NCBI RefSeq assembly: GCF_000759025.1
Contig: NZ_JPOS01000079.1
Coordinates: forward strand, 186,001-250,000
Direction: 5' to 3'
DNA length: 64,000 bases
Source of the DNA: Phaeodactylibacter xiamenensis
GTDB taxonomy: Bacteria; Bacteroidota; Bacteroidia; Chitinophagales; Saprospiraceae
The position numbers and the translations under genes are program-made. Shown piece after piece: positions 27,139 through 35,563 of this stretch (the stretch's first letter is position 1; every line of letters starts with the position of its first letter). The notes below the pieces were generated by a model. The model saw only the letters and a list, made by a program, of their open reading frames with translations, made no database searches and was not told the DNA's origin.

Positions 27139-28605
27139 CTATCGATTCTGCCATTCCGAATGATTCACTTCCGGAACGTTGAGCTGGATCTTGTTGCGTT
27201 CAAACAGGTATGCAGACAGCTTGGCTGCCACTTTTGCGGCACCTTCATTCCCCTTCTCAAGAGCTTCGGGCGTGAAGTAGTGCTTGACAAAGTGAGTGTC
27301 AAACTTTCCGCTTGTAAAGGCTTCGTGTTCGCAAACAAACTTACCGAACGGCAAAGTCGTCTCCACCCCTTCGATTTCATACATCTCAATGGCTTCGATC
27401 ATGCGCTGAATGGCCGCATCGCGATTAACACCGTAGGTCACCAGCTTGGCAATCATCGGGTCGTAATAGATTGGGATTTCCATGCCTTCTTCATACCCAT
27501 CGTCAAGGCGGATGTTATCTCCTTTTGGGCGGCGGTACCGGGATAAAGTACCAACGCTTGGGAGGAAGTTCTCCGCCGGGTCTTCGGCATACACCCTGAG
27601 TTCCAGGGCGTGGCCGGTAATGCTCAGGTCTTCCTGTTTGATCTTTAAAGGCTCGCCTCTTGCGATGAGAATTTGCTGTTCCACCAGGTCCACGCCGGTA
27701 ATGAGCTCCGTGACCGGGTGCTCTACCTGCAGGCGGGTATTCATTTCCAGGAAGTAGTAGTTCATGTCGGCATCCATGAGGAACTCCACCGTGCCGGCTC
27801 CGGTGTAGTTACAGGAACGGGCTACGTTGAGGGCGTCATTGCCCATCTTCTCCCGCAGCTCCGGAGTCAGGATAGCGGAAGGCGCTTCTTCCACCACCTT
27901 TTGGTGGCGGCGCTGAATGCTGCATTCCCGCTCAAAGAAATGGATGTAGTTGCCGTGCTCATCGGCCAGCACCTGAATTTCGATGTGGCGGGGAGAAGTC
28001 ACATATTTTTCAACAAATACCGAGCCATCGCCAAAAGCAGAAGTCGCTTCGCTAATGGCCCGCTTCATCTGGTCTTCAAATTCATCCGGATTTTCAACAA
28101 TCCGCATCCCCTTGCCACCACCACCGGCGGAGGCCTTGATCAGTACGGGGAATCCAATCTCTTTAGCTACTTTTTTTGCTTCGTCAATATCCGTAATGGC
28201 GTGGTCCAGCCCGGGCACCATAGGAATGTCGTAGGCTTTTACCGCATCTTTAGCCGCCAGTTTACTACCCATCACTTCAATAGCGTGCGGACCCGGTCCT
28301 ATGAATTTGATACCCGCATCTTCGGCAGCCTGGGAGAACTTCGCATTCTCACTCAGGAAACCGTAGCCCGGGTGTATGCCATCTACATTCAGGGACTTGG
28401 CAACATCAAGGATTTTATCAATCAGCAGGTAAGATTGAGCGGACGCCGGAGGGCCGATGCATACCGCTTCGTCAGCGAATTTGACATGAGGCGCGTGCCG
28501 GTCTGCCTCAGAGTAAACAGCAACGGTACGTATACCCATTTTCTTTGCGGTCCGCATGACACGTAGTGCGATTTCGCCCCGGTTGGCGACAAGGATTTTC
28601 TTCAT
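27139..28605 (-). CDS. accC: Biotin carboxylase subunit of acyl-CoA carboxylase
   Basis: A 488-residue ATP-grasp enzyme that carboxylates the biotin of a carrier protein. It begins with the classic MKKILVANRGEIALRVMRTA. The Gly-rich ATP loop is KASAGGGGKGM at about residues 157-167. HPGYGFLSENAKF, QRRHQKVVEEAP and EMNTRLQVEHPVTE complete the active site. It is about 35 residues longer than the E. coli enzyme, with a C-terminal extension. No accB lies next to it. The gene has a 270-bp upstream region into which an IS has inserted. Confidence 0.95.
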   Translation of the reverse strand: MKKILVANRGEIALRVMRTAKKMGIRTVAVYSEADRHAPHVKFADEAVCIGPPASAQSYLLIDKILDVAKSLNVDGIHPGYGFLSENAKFSQAAEDAGIKFIGPGPHAIEVMGSKLAAKDAVKAYDIPMVPGLDHAITDIDEAKKVAKEIGFPVLIKASAGGGGKGMRIVENPDEFEDQMKRAISEATSAFGDGSVFVEKYVTSPRHIEIQVLADEHGNYIHFFERECSIQRRHQKVVEEAPSAILTPELREKMGNDALNVARSCNYTGAGTVEFLMDADMNYYFLEMNTRLQVEHPVTELITGVDLVEQQILIARGEPLKIKQEDLSITGHALELRVYAEDPAENFLPSVGTLSRYRRPKGDNIRLDDGYEEGMEIPIYYDPMIAKLVTYGVNRDAAIQRMIEAIEMYEIEGVETTLPFGKFVCEHEAFTSGKFDTHFVKHYFTPEALEKGNEGAAKVAAKLSAYLFERNKIQLNVPEVNHSEWQNR

Positions 28606-28870
28606 TGGTTTTAGCTTTTTTGTTGGACAGCTCTGAGAATTGCGAGCTGCTCGTTCTGTTTTCCTGCGGGAAAATAACTATAATTCATGAATCCCCGTAC
28701 AGGCGGAATAACTTTAATCCTTACCTATACCGAAAACTAGGTGTAAATCTTCATCAGATAAAATCTCATATAAGGTATTTTTTAAGTATTTGACATAAGC
28801 TTTAAAAAATCGCTTTTTAAAACTCTGTATTACAGGGTATTAATTAAAATTTGTTATTTTAAATATTTTC

Positions 28871-28876
28871 CTTAGT
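28871..28876 (+). repeat. Target-site duplication, left copy (CTTAGT)
   Basis: CTTAGT directly outside the left terminal repeat is repeated at 30202-30207 outside the right terminal repeat, showing insertion of the 28877-30201 element by a transposase making 6-bp staggered cuts. Confidence 0.85.
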
Positions 28877-30201
28877 CAATAGTTCGGTAATTTTTTAAGC
28901 GGCAATCTTGCCGAAATTCAATAGCCTTTGCAAGGCAGATTTATTTTTTTCCAGTTCTGGGTCGATTTCGAAGTTGGATAAAAATAAATCCAGTATCAGT
29001 TCATTGAAATACGAGGTCTTTACGTTAGCTAAAGAAAATCCATTTCTTAGTTCTACATCCTGGTCCAGGTAGTGGGCGGCCTTGGCTACTCCAACCGCCG
29101 TCAAGGAGGTGTTGAAATGGAAATGCATCTTCTTTTCATCTCTGGATTGACAGTGAGTCAAACCAGTGTATTGCTTGGCATCTCTGAATAAGAACTCAAT
29201 CTGGTAACGAGCCTTATAATAAGCGTAGATCAACTGGCCATCCAGTTCCAGATCCGTTGAAAAGTATACGGCATACCGGCCTGTAGGCTGACCTTCGTCA
29301 AGGAACTCAACATAGGCTAAATTGACCTTTCTTTTCAAACGGACTGCCCAACAGATCAATCCCCATATTTTCACCTCCTGATCTTCGTGGAGCAGTTGGA
29401 ATTGGTCTTTGTCAATTTTCTTCAGCTTGATTTTACCGTTATACTTCTTGGGCCGGCCACGCCCTTTTTCTCTGGGACCGGCGTAGAGATATTTCAAATC
29501 AGCGTCTTTACGAAATTTAGAAACAACTTCTAGATCGGTCTGCTTGCAAACCGGGCCGATAAAGGAAATCTTTGAGAAATAGCCATCTACGACCACATAC
29601 TTAGATACCTGGCGAAGCTGCTCTTTCCTTTCGATGATCAACTGGGCATAGTGATCTACCAGGGATTGTCCTTTTTCTTTGAGTTCTTTTTGACCAGGCG
29701 TCTGGATAGCTTCCAATGGCATAGCCGTATGATCATCTATGCCGACTACGCCCAAACCACCTATTTCAAGGCCTTTGACGGATTTACCCAAACAACCACT
29801 CCAGAATTTGTCAAGCTGTGGGGTGTGCTTCCCACTTTTGGGAAGATAACTTGGGTCAAAGGCGATAATCCGGTGAGCACCTAAATGTTCTTTACTTAAC
29901 TCAATATTGAATTGGAGAAAATCGAATGACTTTTCAAATTGGAGTCGGTAGGTCTTTTCACAGTAAGTGCCATATCGCTCCATGCCTTTGAACGTGTATC
30001 GACCTCGTAGAGATAAATACAGTACAATGATCGAAATGATAAAATTTCGTCTCGGCTTGTTTAAGCCATCAATTTTGCTTAGTATCGTTTCCACAAGAGC
30101 CTGGCTCTTGCTGGAAGCATCATTAGTAGATAGTCGCATATCACTAAAATGATGCTTCCTTTCGTTTTATCCAAATGCTTCAAAAAATTACCGAACTATT
30201 G
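28877..30201 (-). mobile_element. IS4-like insertion sequence, 1325 bp, intact
   Basis: The element is bounded by 20-bp perfect inverted repeats (28877-28896 and 30182-30201, CAATAGTTCGGTAATTTTTT inward) and by the 6-bp direct repeat CTTAGT. One transposase gene fills it. It sits in the intergenic region between accC and the integrase. It is about 38-42 % GC, lower than the host genes. The intact ends and frame suggest recent insertion. Confidence 0.9.
28895..30139 (-). CDS. IS4-superfamily DDE transposase
   Basis: A 414-residue transposase. The catalytic acidic residues are likely the Asp in IIAFDPSYLPKSGKHT (near residue 95), the Asp in YVVVDGYFSK and the Glu in YKARYQIEFLFRDAKQYTGL. The last fits the Y-(2)-R-(3)-E-(6)-K signature of the IS4 group. 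The stop codon lies in the left terminal repeat. The N-terminal region is basic and helical, as expected for end binding. Confidence 0.88.
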   Translation of the reverse strand: MRLSTNDASSKSQALVETILSKIDGLNKPRRNFIISIIVLYLSLRGRYTFKGMERYGTYCEKTYRLQFEKSFDFLQFNIELSKEHLGAHRIIAFDPSYLPKSGKHTPQLDKFWSGCLGKSVKGLEIGGLGVVGIDDHTAMPLEAIQTPGQKELKEKGQSLVDHYAQLIIERKEQLRQVSKYVVVDGYFSKISFIGPVCKQTDLEVVSKFRKDADLKYLYAGPREKGRGRPKKYNGKIKLKKIDKDQFQLLHEDQEVKIWGLICWAVRLKRKVNLAYVEFLDEGQPTGRYAVYFSTDLELDGQLIYAYYKARYQIEFLFRDAKQYTGLTHCQSRDEKKMHFHFNTSLTAVGVAKAAHYLDQDVELRNGFSLANVKTSYFNELILDLFLSNFEIDPELEKNKSALQRLLNFGKIAA

Positions 30202-30207
30202 CTTAGT
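30202..30207 (+). repeat. Target-site duplication, right copy (CTTAGT)
   Basis: The direct repeat partner of 28871-28876, immediately outside the right terminal repeat of the IS4-like element. Confidence 0.85.
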
Positions 30208-30282
30208 TATGTAATGCAAATAGCACTTGCAAATACACAAATTATAATTCACTCTGATTACAAAAGAGTAACAGACCTTTCT

Positions 30283-30316
30283 TTTGCTTGTTTTTGGTGT
30301 TTTTTATTTATTTTTG
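30283..30316 (+). promoter_or_regulatory. Promoter of the integrase gene
   Basis: TTTG at 30283-30286 and TATTTTTG at 30309-30316 (TAnnTTTG) are spaced by 22 bp. The start codon (GTG, 30354) follows 38 bp later. Confidence 0.5.
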
Positions 30317-30353
30317 GTCAGCACTTTTTTAAGACATTTTTAAGCAAAAGATA

Positions 30354-31500
30354 GTGACAATTCGGACTGTTCTGTGGGGCCAACCGCGAAAGGATGGCAC
30401 GGCTGCTGTCAAGGTATATGTTAACCTTAATGGGGTAGTGCGATATTTTATGGTTGATGGTATTTATATCGAATCAAAGTTCTGGGATAAGAACAAGCAA
30501 GTCGTAAAGTCTAAACACCCCAACGCAAGGCTTTATAATGCCAAGATCAGAGCCAGGAAAATAGCTCTTGAAGAACACTTCCTTAATGGGGGGACGTTTG
30601 AAAACTTTTTGAAATCTTCAAAAAGCAAGCTATTGACCGAAGCGCTTGAAGAATATATCACTTTGAACAAAGGTGAATATTCTGCTGGTACTGCAAAAGC
30701 TTATCGGAATACTATAAGCCGAGTCAGGCAGTTTGAAAAACACTACTCCATCAAATCATATATCAAGGATATTGACGAAAAATGGGTTGCTGATTTCGTC
30801 ACCTATATGAAGAAGATGGGGTTTGTTAAGGCTACAACTGCTTATCATTTAGGTCGAGTTAAGAAGGCAATTATGCACCAGCGGGTTGATAATCCACATA
30901 TAGAGAAAATCAAGCATAAACAGGGCAGAGCTCGCCCAAAGCCTTTTTTAACCCCTAACGAAATTGCACAAATCGAAAAAACCCCAGATTCTGAGCTGTC
31001 AAAGGCTCAGTATATTGTAAGAGACTTCTTTTTGCTTGCCTACTACCTTTTGCTTAGAGATAGCGATGTGACGGCTATTTCAAAATCAAATTTCATTGAG
31101 AAAAACAGCAAAGTGTTTTACGTAGGAACGAACAAAAAGACTAAAACACAGGTGATTGTGCCTGTAAGTGCCAAGGCAAAAACAATCTTAAAAAGATACG
31201 ATTATGATTGCTCGCGGTACACTAACAGCTATCGCAACAAGTGCATAAGGCGTGTTGCTGAGATAGCAGGAATTAGCACCCTTGTCGAGGATGGGGATGA
31301 GCTTGTTCCAAAATGGAAATTTAGTAAGTATGCACACTGCACGAAGAAGCGCCGCAACGAATTTGGATATGCAGGGGATGAGCCAGCATGGAATAAAGAT
31401 GCTAGGGGGATGGAAAAACCTTGCCAGCTTAGCTGTCTATTTTCGCTCCGGCAACATGGATATTGCTGAGAAAGCTCAGAAGTTTGATCATTTTAAATAA
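30354..31500 (+). pseudogene. Tyrosine recombinase (phage-type integrase) with a +1 frameshift
   Basis: The GTG-started frame encodes an N-terminal Arm-like domain, an SAM-like core-binding domain (about residues 85-185) and the start of the catalytic domain, including the first Arg (YLLLRDSDVTAI) and the beta-hairpin Lys. The rest of the catalytic domain is in the +1 frame: MHTARRSAATN (HxxR), LGGWKN and the Tyr in LAVYFRSGNMD. Removing one A at about 31323 restores KWKFVSMHTARR, the continuous family sequence. The gene is therefore either inactivated by one inserted base or uses +1 frameshifting. All catalytic residues are otherwise present. It probably integrated the element to its right. 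Confidence 0.8.
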
Positions 31501-31514
31501 GCACCTTCCTGATT

Positions 31515-31796
31515 ATGAACAAAGGCATTATTACTGCAATTGAGAAGGCTGAAACACTGACAGAAATTATTGTCAGTCTCATGATTACCGGCTACAAAAA
31601 CAAAGGCTTTTCAAGCCGGGAAGTCGCTGAGAAACTGGGTATCCACAAGTCTGGTATGAGCAGGATCAAAAACGGGAAATACCAACTGGATCTGTCACGG
31701 TTTCTGATTATTTGTGCTATGACTGGTCAAAACCCGATAGAGCTAATGAAAAGGGCCGAAGCATTATTTACTTCGACCCACGAAAAGCATGTATAA
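31515..31796 (+). CDS. Small XRE-type helix-turn-helix regulator
   Basis: A 93-residue DNA-binding protein. The helix-turn-helix is at about residues 32-60 (GFSSREVAEKLGIHKSGMSR, then IKNGKYQL). It lies 14 bp after the end of the integrase frame in the same direction and converges on the polyvalent gene. It may be the repressor or excision regulator of the element. Confidence 0.75.
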   Translation: MNKGIITAIEKAETLTEIIVSLMITGYKNKGFSSREVAEKLGIHKSGMSRIKNGKYQLDLSRFLIICAMTGQNPIELMKRAEALFTSTHEKHV

Positions 31797-31809
31797 AAAA
31801 ACGATATGA

Positions 31810-34800
31810 TTAAGCGGCTGCTTTGCGCAGCTCTTCGGCCACCCGGGCGAGTGCATCACTATATGCCTCGCCTTTTTTTCTGCGCTTTTTGGTTTCTGCA
31901 TGGAGGTAGATGACGTACTTTGGTACACCTACTTTAGTCTTCGCCAGGTTGCCGCAGGTGTCGACCTCCTTTTTGTAGCGTTCGCGCTGTTCTGTGGTGC
32001 AGTTGCCTTTCATGCGGCATTTAGCAAGCTCCGAGTGCAAGGCAGCGCATTTCCGGTATTTCCGCTCCCCCTTGGTGGTGTAAGCTGCCTGCAACTGGCT
32101 TTTGCTTACTACGCTCCGGTAGCTGCCCTGGGCTGGCGTGTCGATCTTGGTCAGGCGGTAAGAGTCGATACAGAGGCTGTACCACTTTTCGGCATCGTCT
32201 TTGCCTTCCTTATAGAGGGTGTGGTTGGCTTTGGCGATCTTCTTCACGCGCTCGGTCTTGGCTTGGATCTCCACCGGTGAGCCTTTGTAGACGACATTCC
32301 AGTGGTAGGCGCGGTAGCCGGCCTGTGGCTTTTTGTAGTAGTCATCGAATTCCAGGACTTCGCCCAGCTTTCCGGCGTTTACCTTGTCCTTGAAATCTTC
32401 CAGGCTTTTCTGGTCTGGGAAGACGACCATGGTGCCGATCACATCTGTTAAGCCTTTTTTGCCAACCAGCCGCTTTCGGCGGAGCTTGTTGATGATGGAA
32501 TATGGCGTTTTGGTGCGGCTGAGGATATCCGTCTCGCCCTCTGCATGCTTTTTGAGGATCTCCACAAATTCATTTCGGGCAGTATCGTAATCCTTTCGGA
32601 AGTCGATGATCTTTTCGATCTCATCGGCCAGCTTAACTTCTTCCACGGTTGTCCCGTCGCCCGGCGTGTAGGGGTCGGGGTCGTCCACGTTCAGTACGCC
32701 GTCCCCATCGTAGTCCCCGAATACGCCCCGGTATTTTTCCAGCGCTTTGGGCAATGGCCGGCCGCTGGGCTTGGGCCCGCTTTGGTGCTTCTCCTTGAGG
32801 TGCTTTTCGAGGGTAGTGTTTTCAATACACTTCCTTTTGAAGCTGTTGGCGTTCATCACGTAGACCAGGTGCCCTTTATCGTCGAAGATGAGGTACTCCC
32901 CTTTCTGAGCGGTTACCGTTATGCTTTCCTTGCCGGTGCCTTTGAGCTGTACGGGCAAGTCTTTGTCTACCTTCAGGGCGTACTCCTGGCAGTGGTTGAG
33001 CATGGGCATCAGCTTGGAGGTGTCCGCAGCGGTACGCCAGGAAAAGGAAGGCTTAGTGCCCGCTGAAGGCTCAGTGCCCGTGCTTTTTCTCAAATTGGAA
33101 AGGTCGTCCGGGTTGTGCAGTACCTTTCCGATAGTAACGATGCCATCATCGTACTCGTACCCTCCGCCCCGGATTTCAGTTTTCATGTCTTCCAAAGACT
33201 GAATAGCAGGCACCGGGCCACCTTCTTGTTTGAGCCTGTCCAGCCACTTTGCGGCTTTGAAGTCCAATTCTACGGCCCACTGCCCTAAATCCTTCGCTGT
33301 TTTAACGACAAGGCCCTTGTTGAACTCGATTGACAGCGTATCGTATTCATAGTAATCTTCTTCCTTGTCTACGAAACTAAGCACCCCGTAGGCTTTGATG
33401 GTTTCCGGGAGCGTGTACTCAGGGTAATCAATTTCCTCCTCAATAGACACCACACCATCCCATGACCAGCCCGGTTCCTGCACTTCTTTCAATAAGTCTT
33501 TTTCAGACTCGAAAGAGAGGCCGTTGTCTTCCATCCACTGTTCAATATCGAGCGAAGCCCGCACGGCTATGCCTTCGTCTTTATTGGCCAGGGCTTTTTC
33601 TTTGGACAGGTAGAGGTCGGCATCTTCCAGATCATACTGCCCCGGTTCTTCCGGCTGGTTCATGACCAGAAAGACTTCCATGGAGGGAGGTGGTGTGAAG
33701 CCTTTGGGCTTTTGGGCCGTGCTGCCTTTCGGCAAATGCACACTGACGTAAGCCTCGGCATACTCTGATGCTTTTTTTGCCGTAAGGCCCATACCCTTCG
33801 CGCCCTGCTCCAGCTTGTCCATCAGGGCCTCGTACTCCTTTTGCCCCATGCCTTTGACCTGGGCTTTGCTGAGCCCCGGATGGGCTTTGTCCATCGCAGC
33901 GTAGTAGTCTTTCTTGTAGACCTTTTTGGCTTTTTTGCGGGGCTTGGCTTTGCTTGTTTTTTGGGACGGCTGATCGTCCAGCTTGCTGTAGTCCCGGTCG
34001 TCGGGGATTTCGGCACCGCCTTTTTCCAGCACTTTTTGAGTTTTACCGTCAATCAGCACGTAGCCGTCTACCATGCCCTTGAGTTCTTCAAAAGCCGTTA
34101 GCCCATTTTGAACGCCCTCTTCGATGACAAAGCGGGGGACGTAGCGCCCGGACTTTTGATAGCGCCCCATTGCCCGTTCCAGGCTGGTGGCTTTATCGAC
34201 TTTCAGGAACATGATGAACACCCGGTAGCCTTCCTTTTTGAGCACTTCGATGAGGGGCTTGTACTTTTTGGATTTGTTCATGGTGCCATCGTAAATGACA
34301 TCATAGCTACAGCCAAACTTGCCCACTTTGCCGAGCAGGGTTTTGACGATATCCTGCGTTTCGCTGTGGGTCTGAGAAGCGTTCCACCCCTTGTATTCCG
34401 GTAGTTTGGCGCGGATTTCGTCCGCATCAACTTTGAAGATAGCCGGGTTGTCCATCCAGTCCTTGTTGTTGCGGATGTAGGTCGACTTGCCGGAGCCTGG
34501 CAGCCCGCCGGTCAGTATGGCGATGGGGGCTTCGCGGCGGATGCAGGTGTTGCCTTCAACTTCTTCGGTGATGATCTTGTTGTGCAGCTTTTTCCGCTCA
34601 TCGGTGTACTCCCCGTACTCCGAGTGCATGTCTTTGGTCTGCGGCAGCTTTTCCAGGTGCGCCTCCAGGGCATCCAAAGCTTGGCTGTCAATGCGCCGTT
34701 TGCCTTTTTCATCCACCGGGGGCATGCTGTCAGGCACGGCGGAACGCGCTTCAAAGAAGCCTCGGGGGCGTGCGCGGATCGCCGCTTCAGTTGGCGCGTG

Positions 34801-35550
34801 GGTATGGTAGTAAGGCTCGCCGTCGTTTTTCCAAAGCTTGGACTGCCGGTCGTAGTATTCCAGGAAGGTGAGCTTGTGCCCATCGTCTCTTTGGTGGCGG
34901 GTGGAAATGGCAAAGGGGACATCATCGACCACGAGGTAGACTTTGTGCTCTCTGCCTTTTACATCGACGATTTTGTCGCCCTTCATGTAGGGCAATGAAT
35001 CCGGGAGCTTTGTGCGTTCGCTATCCAGTTTCTGTATGTACTGCCGGAACTCACGGTTGACATTTCCCAGCCCCTCTTTTTCCTCCGGGCTGGGCGTTTT
35101 GGCTTTGACCCACTGCGGTGCGCGGGCGAGCAGTTCCTGTATTCTTTTATCCTGCCCGGGGAATTCGATATCGCCTTCGCCTACTTTTTCGTAAGTGGCA
35201 AGCTTGCCCTCGGCAGGTTTGGGCAGCATAATGTAATACCGCCCGTCTACGTACCGCTCGGGGTGGTCCCAGTCCACCCGCACTTCCTCCCCTTCCCTGA
35301 CCCAGTTCCAGCGCAGGGTGCCCCCATAGCCTTGCTGCGCGGGGTAGTCCCTTTTCAATGCCGCGAGGATCTGCTCGTCGTAGTCCTCCCACTCAGCCAG
35401 GGCTTCCTTATAGTCTTCGGAACCGGGCTCCGCGATATCGAGTATTTCCTCGAAGTCCCGCATGGCTTCAAAGTTTTCCTGGTACTTTTGGGGCAGGCTT
35501 GCGGTGTCCATGCCCATCGTTTTGAGGTACGCTTGTGCCTTAGATTTCAT
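31810..35550 (-). CDS. Polyvalent protein: zeta-type kinase plus RelA/SpoT-like synthetase domain
   Basis: A 1246-residue multidomain protein. Residues of about 340-505 form a zeta-toxin-like P-loop kinase (ILTGGLPGSGKSTYI, Walker A 348-357; IFKVDADEIRAKLPEY). Residues 945-966 are an EF-hand/thrombospondin-type Ca motif (GDYDGDGVLNVDDPDPYTPG). Residues of about 975-1135 resemble a RelA/SpoT nucleotidyltransferase: RTK (1012-1014), LTDVIGTMVVF (Asp1036), KKPQAGYRAYHW (His1083), SPVEIQAKT (Glu1094). The remaining regions are Lys/Glu-rich linkers and unknown modules. This fits the class called polyvalent proteins of phages and conjugative elements, thought to be delivered with the DNA. No HD hydrolase is present. 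It is the last gene of the minus-strand block. Confidence 0.75.
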   Translation of the reverse strand: MKSKAQAYLKTMGMDTASLPQKYQENFEAMRDFEEILDIAEPGSEDYKEALAEWEDYDEQILAALKRDYPAQQGYGGTLRWNWVREGEEVRVDWDHPERYVDGRYYIMLPKPAEGKLATYEKVGEGDIEFPGQDKRIQELLARAPQWVKAKTPSPEEKEGLGNVNREFRQYIQKLDSERTKLPDSLPYMKGDKIVDVKGREHKVYLVVDDVPFAISTRHQRDDGHKLTFLEYYDRQSKLWKNDGEPYYHTHAPTEAAIRARPRGFFEARSAVPDSMPPVDEKGKRRIDSQALDALEAHLEKLPQTKDMHSEYGEYTDERKKLHNKIITEEVEGNTCIRREAPIAILTGGLPGSGKSTYIRNNKDWMDNPAIFKVDADEIRAKLPEYKGWNASQTHSETQDIVKTLLGKVGKFGCSYDVIYDGTMNKSKKYKPLIEVLKKEGYRVFIMFLKVDKATSLERAMGRYQKSGRYVPRFVIEEGVQNGLTAFEELKGMVDGYVLIDGKTQKVLEKGGAEIPDDRDYSKLDDQPSQKTSKAKPRKKAKKVYKKDYYAAMDKAHPGLSKAQVKGMGQKEYEALMDKLEQGAKGMGLTAKKASEYAEAYVSVHLPKGSTAQKPKGFTPPPSMEVFLVMNQPEEPGQYDLEDADLYLSKEKALANKDEGIAVRASLDIEQWMEDNGLSFESEKDLLKEVQEPGWSWDGVVSIEEEIDYPEYTLPETIKAYGVLSFVDKEEDYYEYDTLSIEFNKGLVVKTAKDLGQWAVELDFKAAKWLDRLKQEGGPVPAIQSLEDMKTEIRGGGYEYDDGIVTIGKVLHNPDDLSNLRKSTGTEPSAGTKPSFSWRTAADTSKLMPMLNHCQEYALKVDKDLPVQLKGTGKESITVTAQKGEYLIFDDKGHLVYVMNANSFKRKCIENTTLEKHLKEKHQSGPKPSGRPLPKALEKYRGVFGDYDGDGVLNVDDPDPYTPGDGTTVEEVKLADEIEKIIDFRKDYDTARNEFVEILKKHAEGETDILSRTKTPYSIINKLRRKRLVGKKGLTDVIGTMVVFPDQKSLEDFKDKVNAGKLGEVLEFDDYYKKPQAGYRAYHWNVVYKGSPVEIQAKTERVKKIAKANHTLYKEGKDDAEKWYSLCIDSYRLTKIDTPAQGSYRSVVSKSQLQAAYTTKGERKYRKCAALHSELAKCRMKGNCTTEQRERYKKEVDTCGNLAKTKVGVPKYVIYLHAETKKRRKKGEAYSDALARVAEELRKAAA

Positions 35551-35563
35551 AGCTGTTCAAGTT

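Noticed and set aside
28606-28876. tRNA gene as integration site next to the integrase
   Set aside because: No cloverleaf, TTCGA-type arm or CCA end found on either strand in this stretch; it is plain AT-rich DNA with a small hairpin near 28801-28821.
31810-31900. Terminator formed by GCTGC-GCAAA-GCAGC at the end of the polyvalent gene
   Set aside because: The stem is short and lies within the coding end, and the T-run is too far away.
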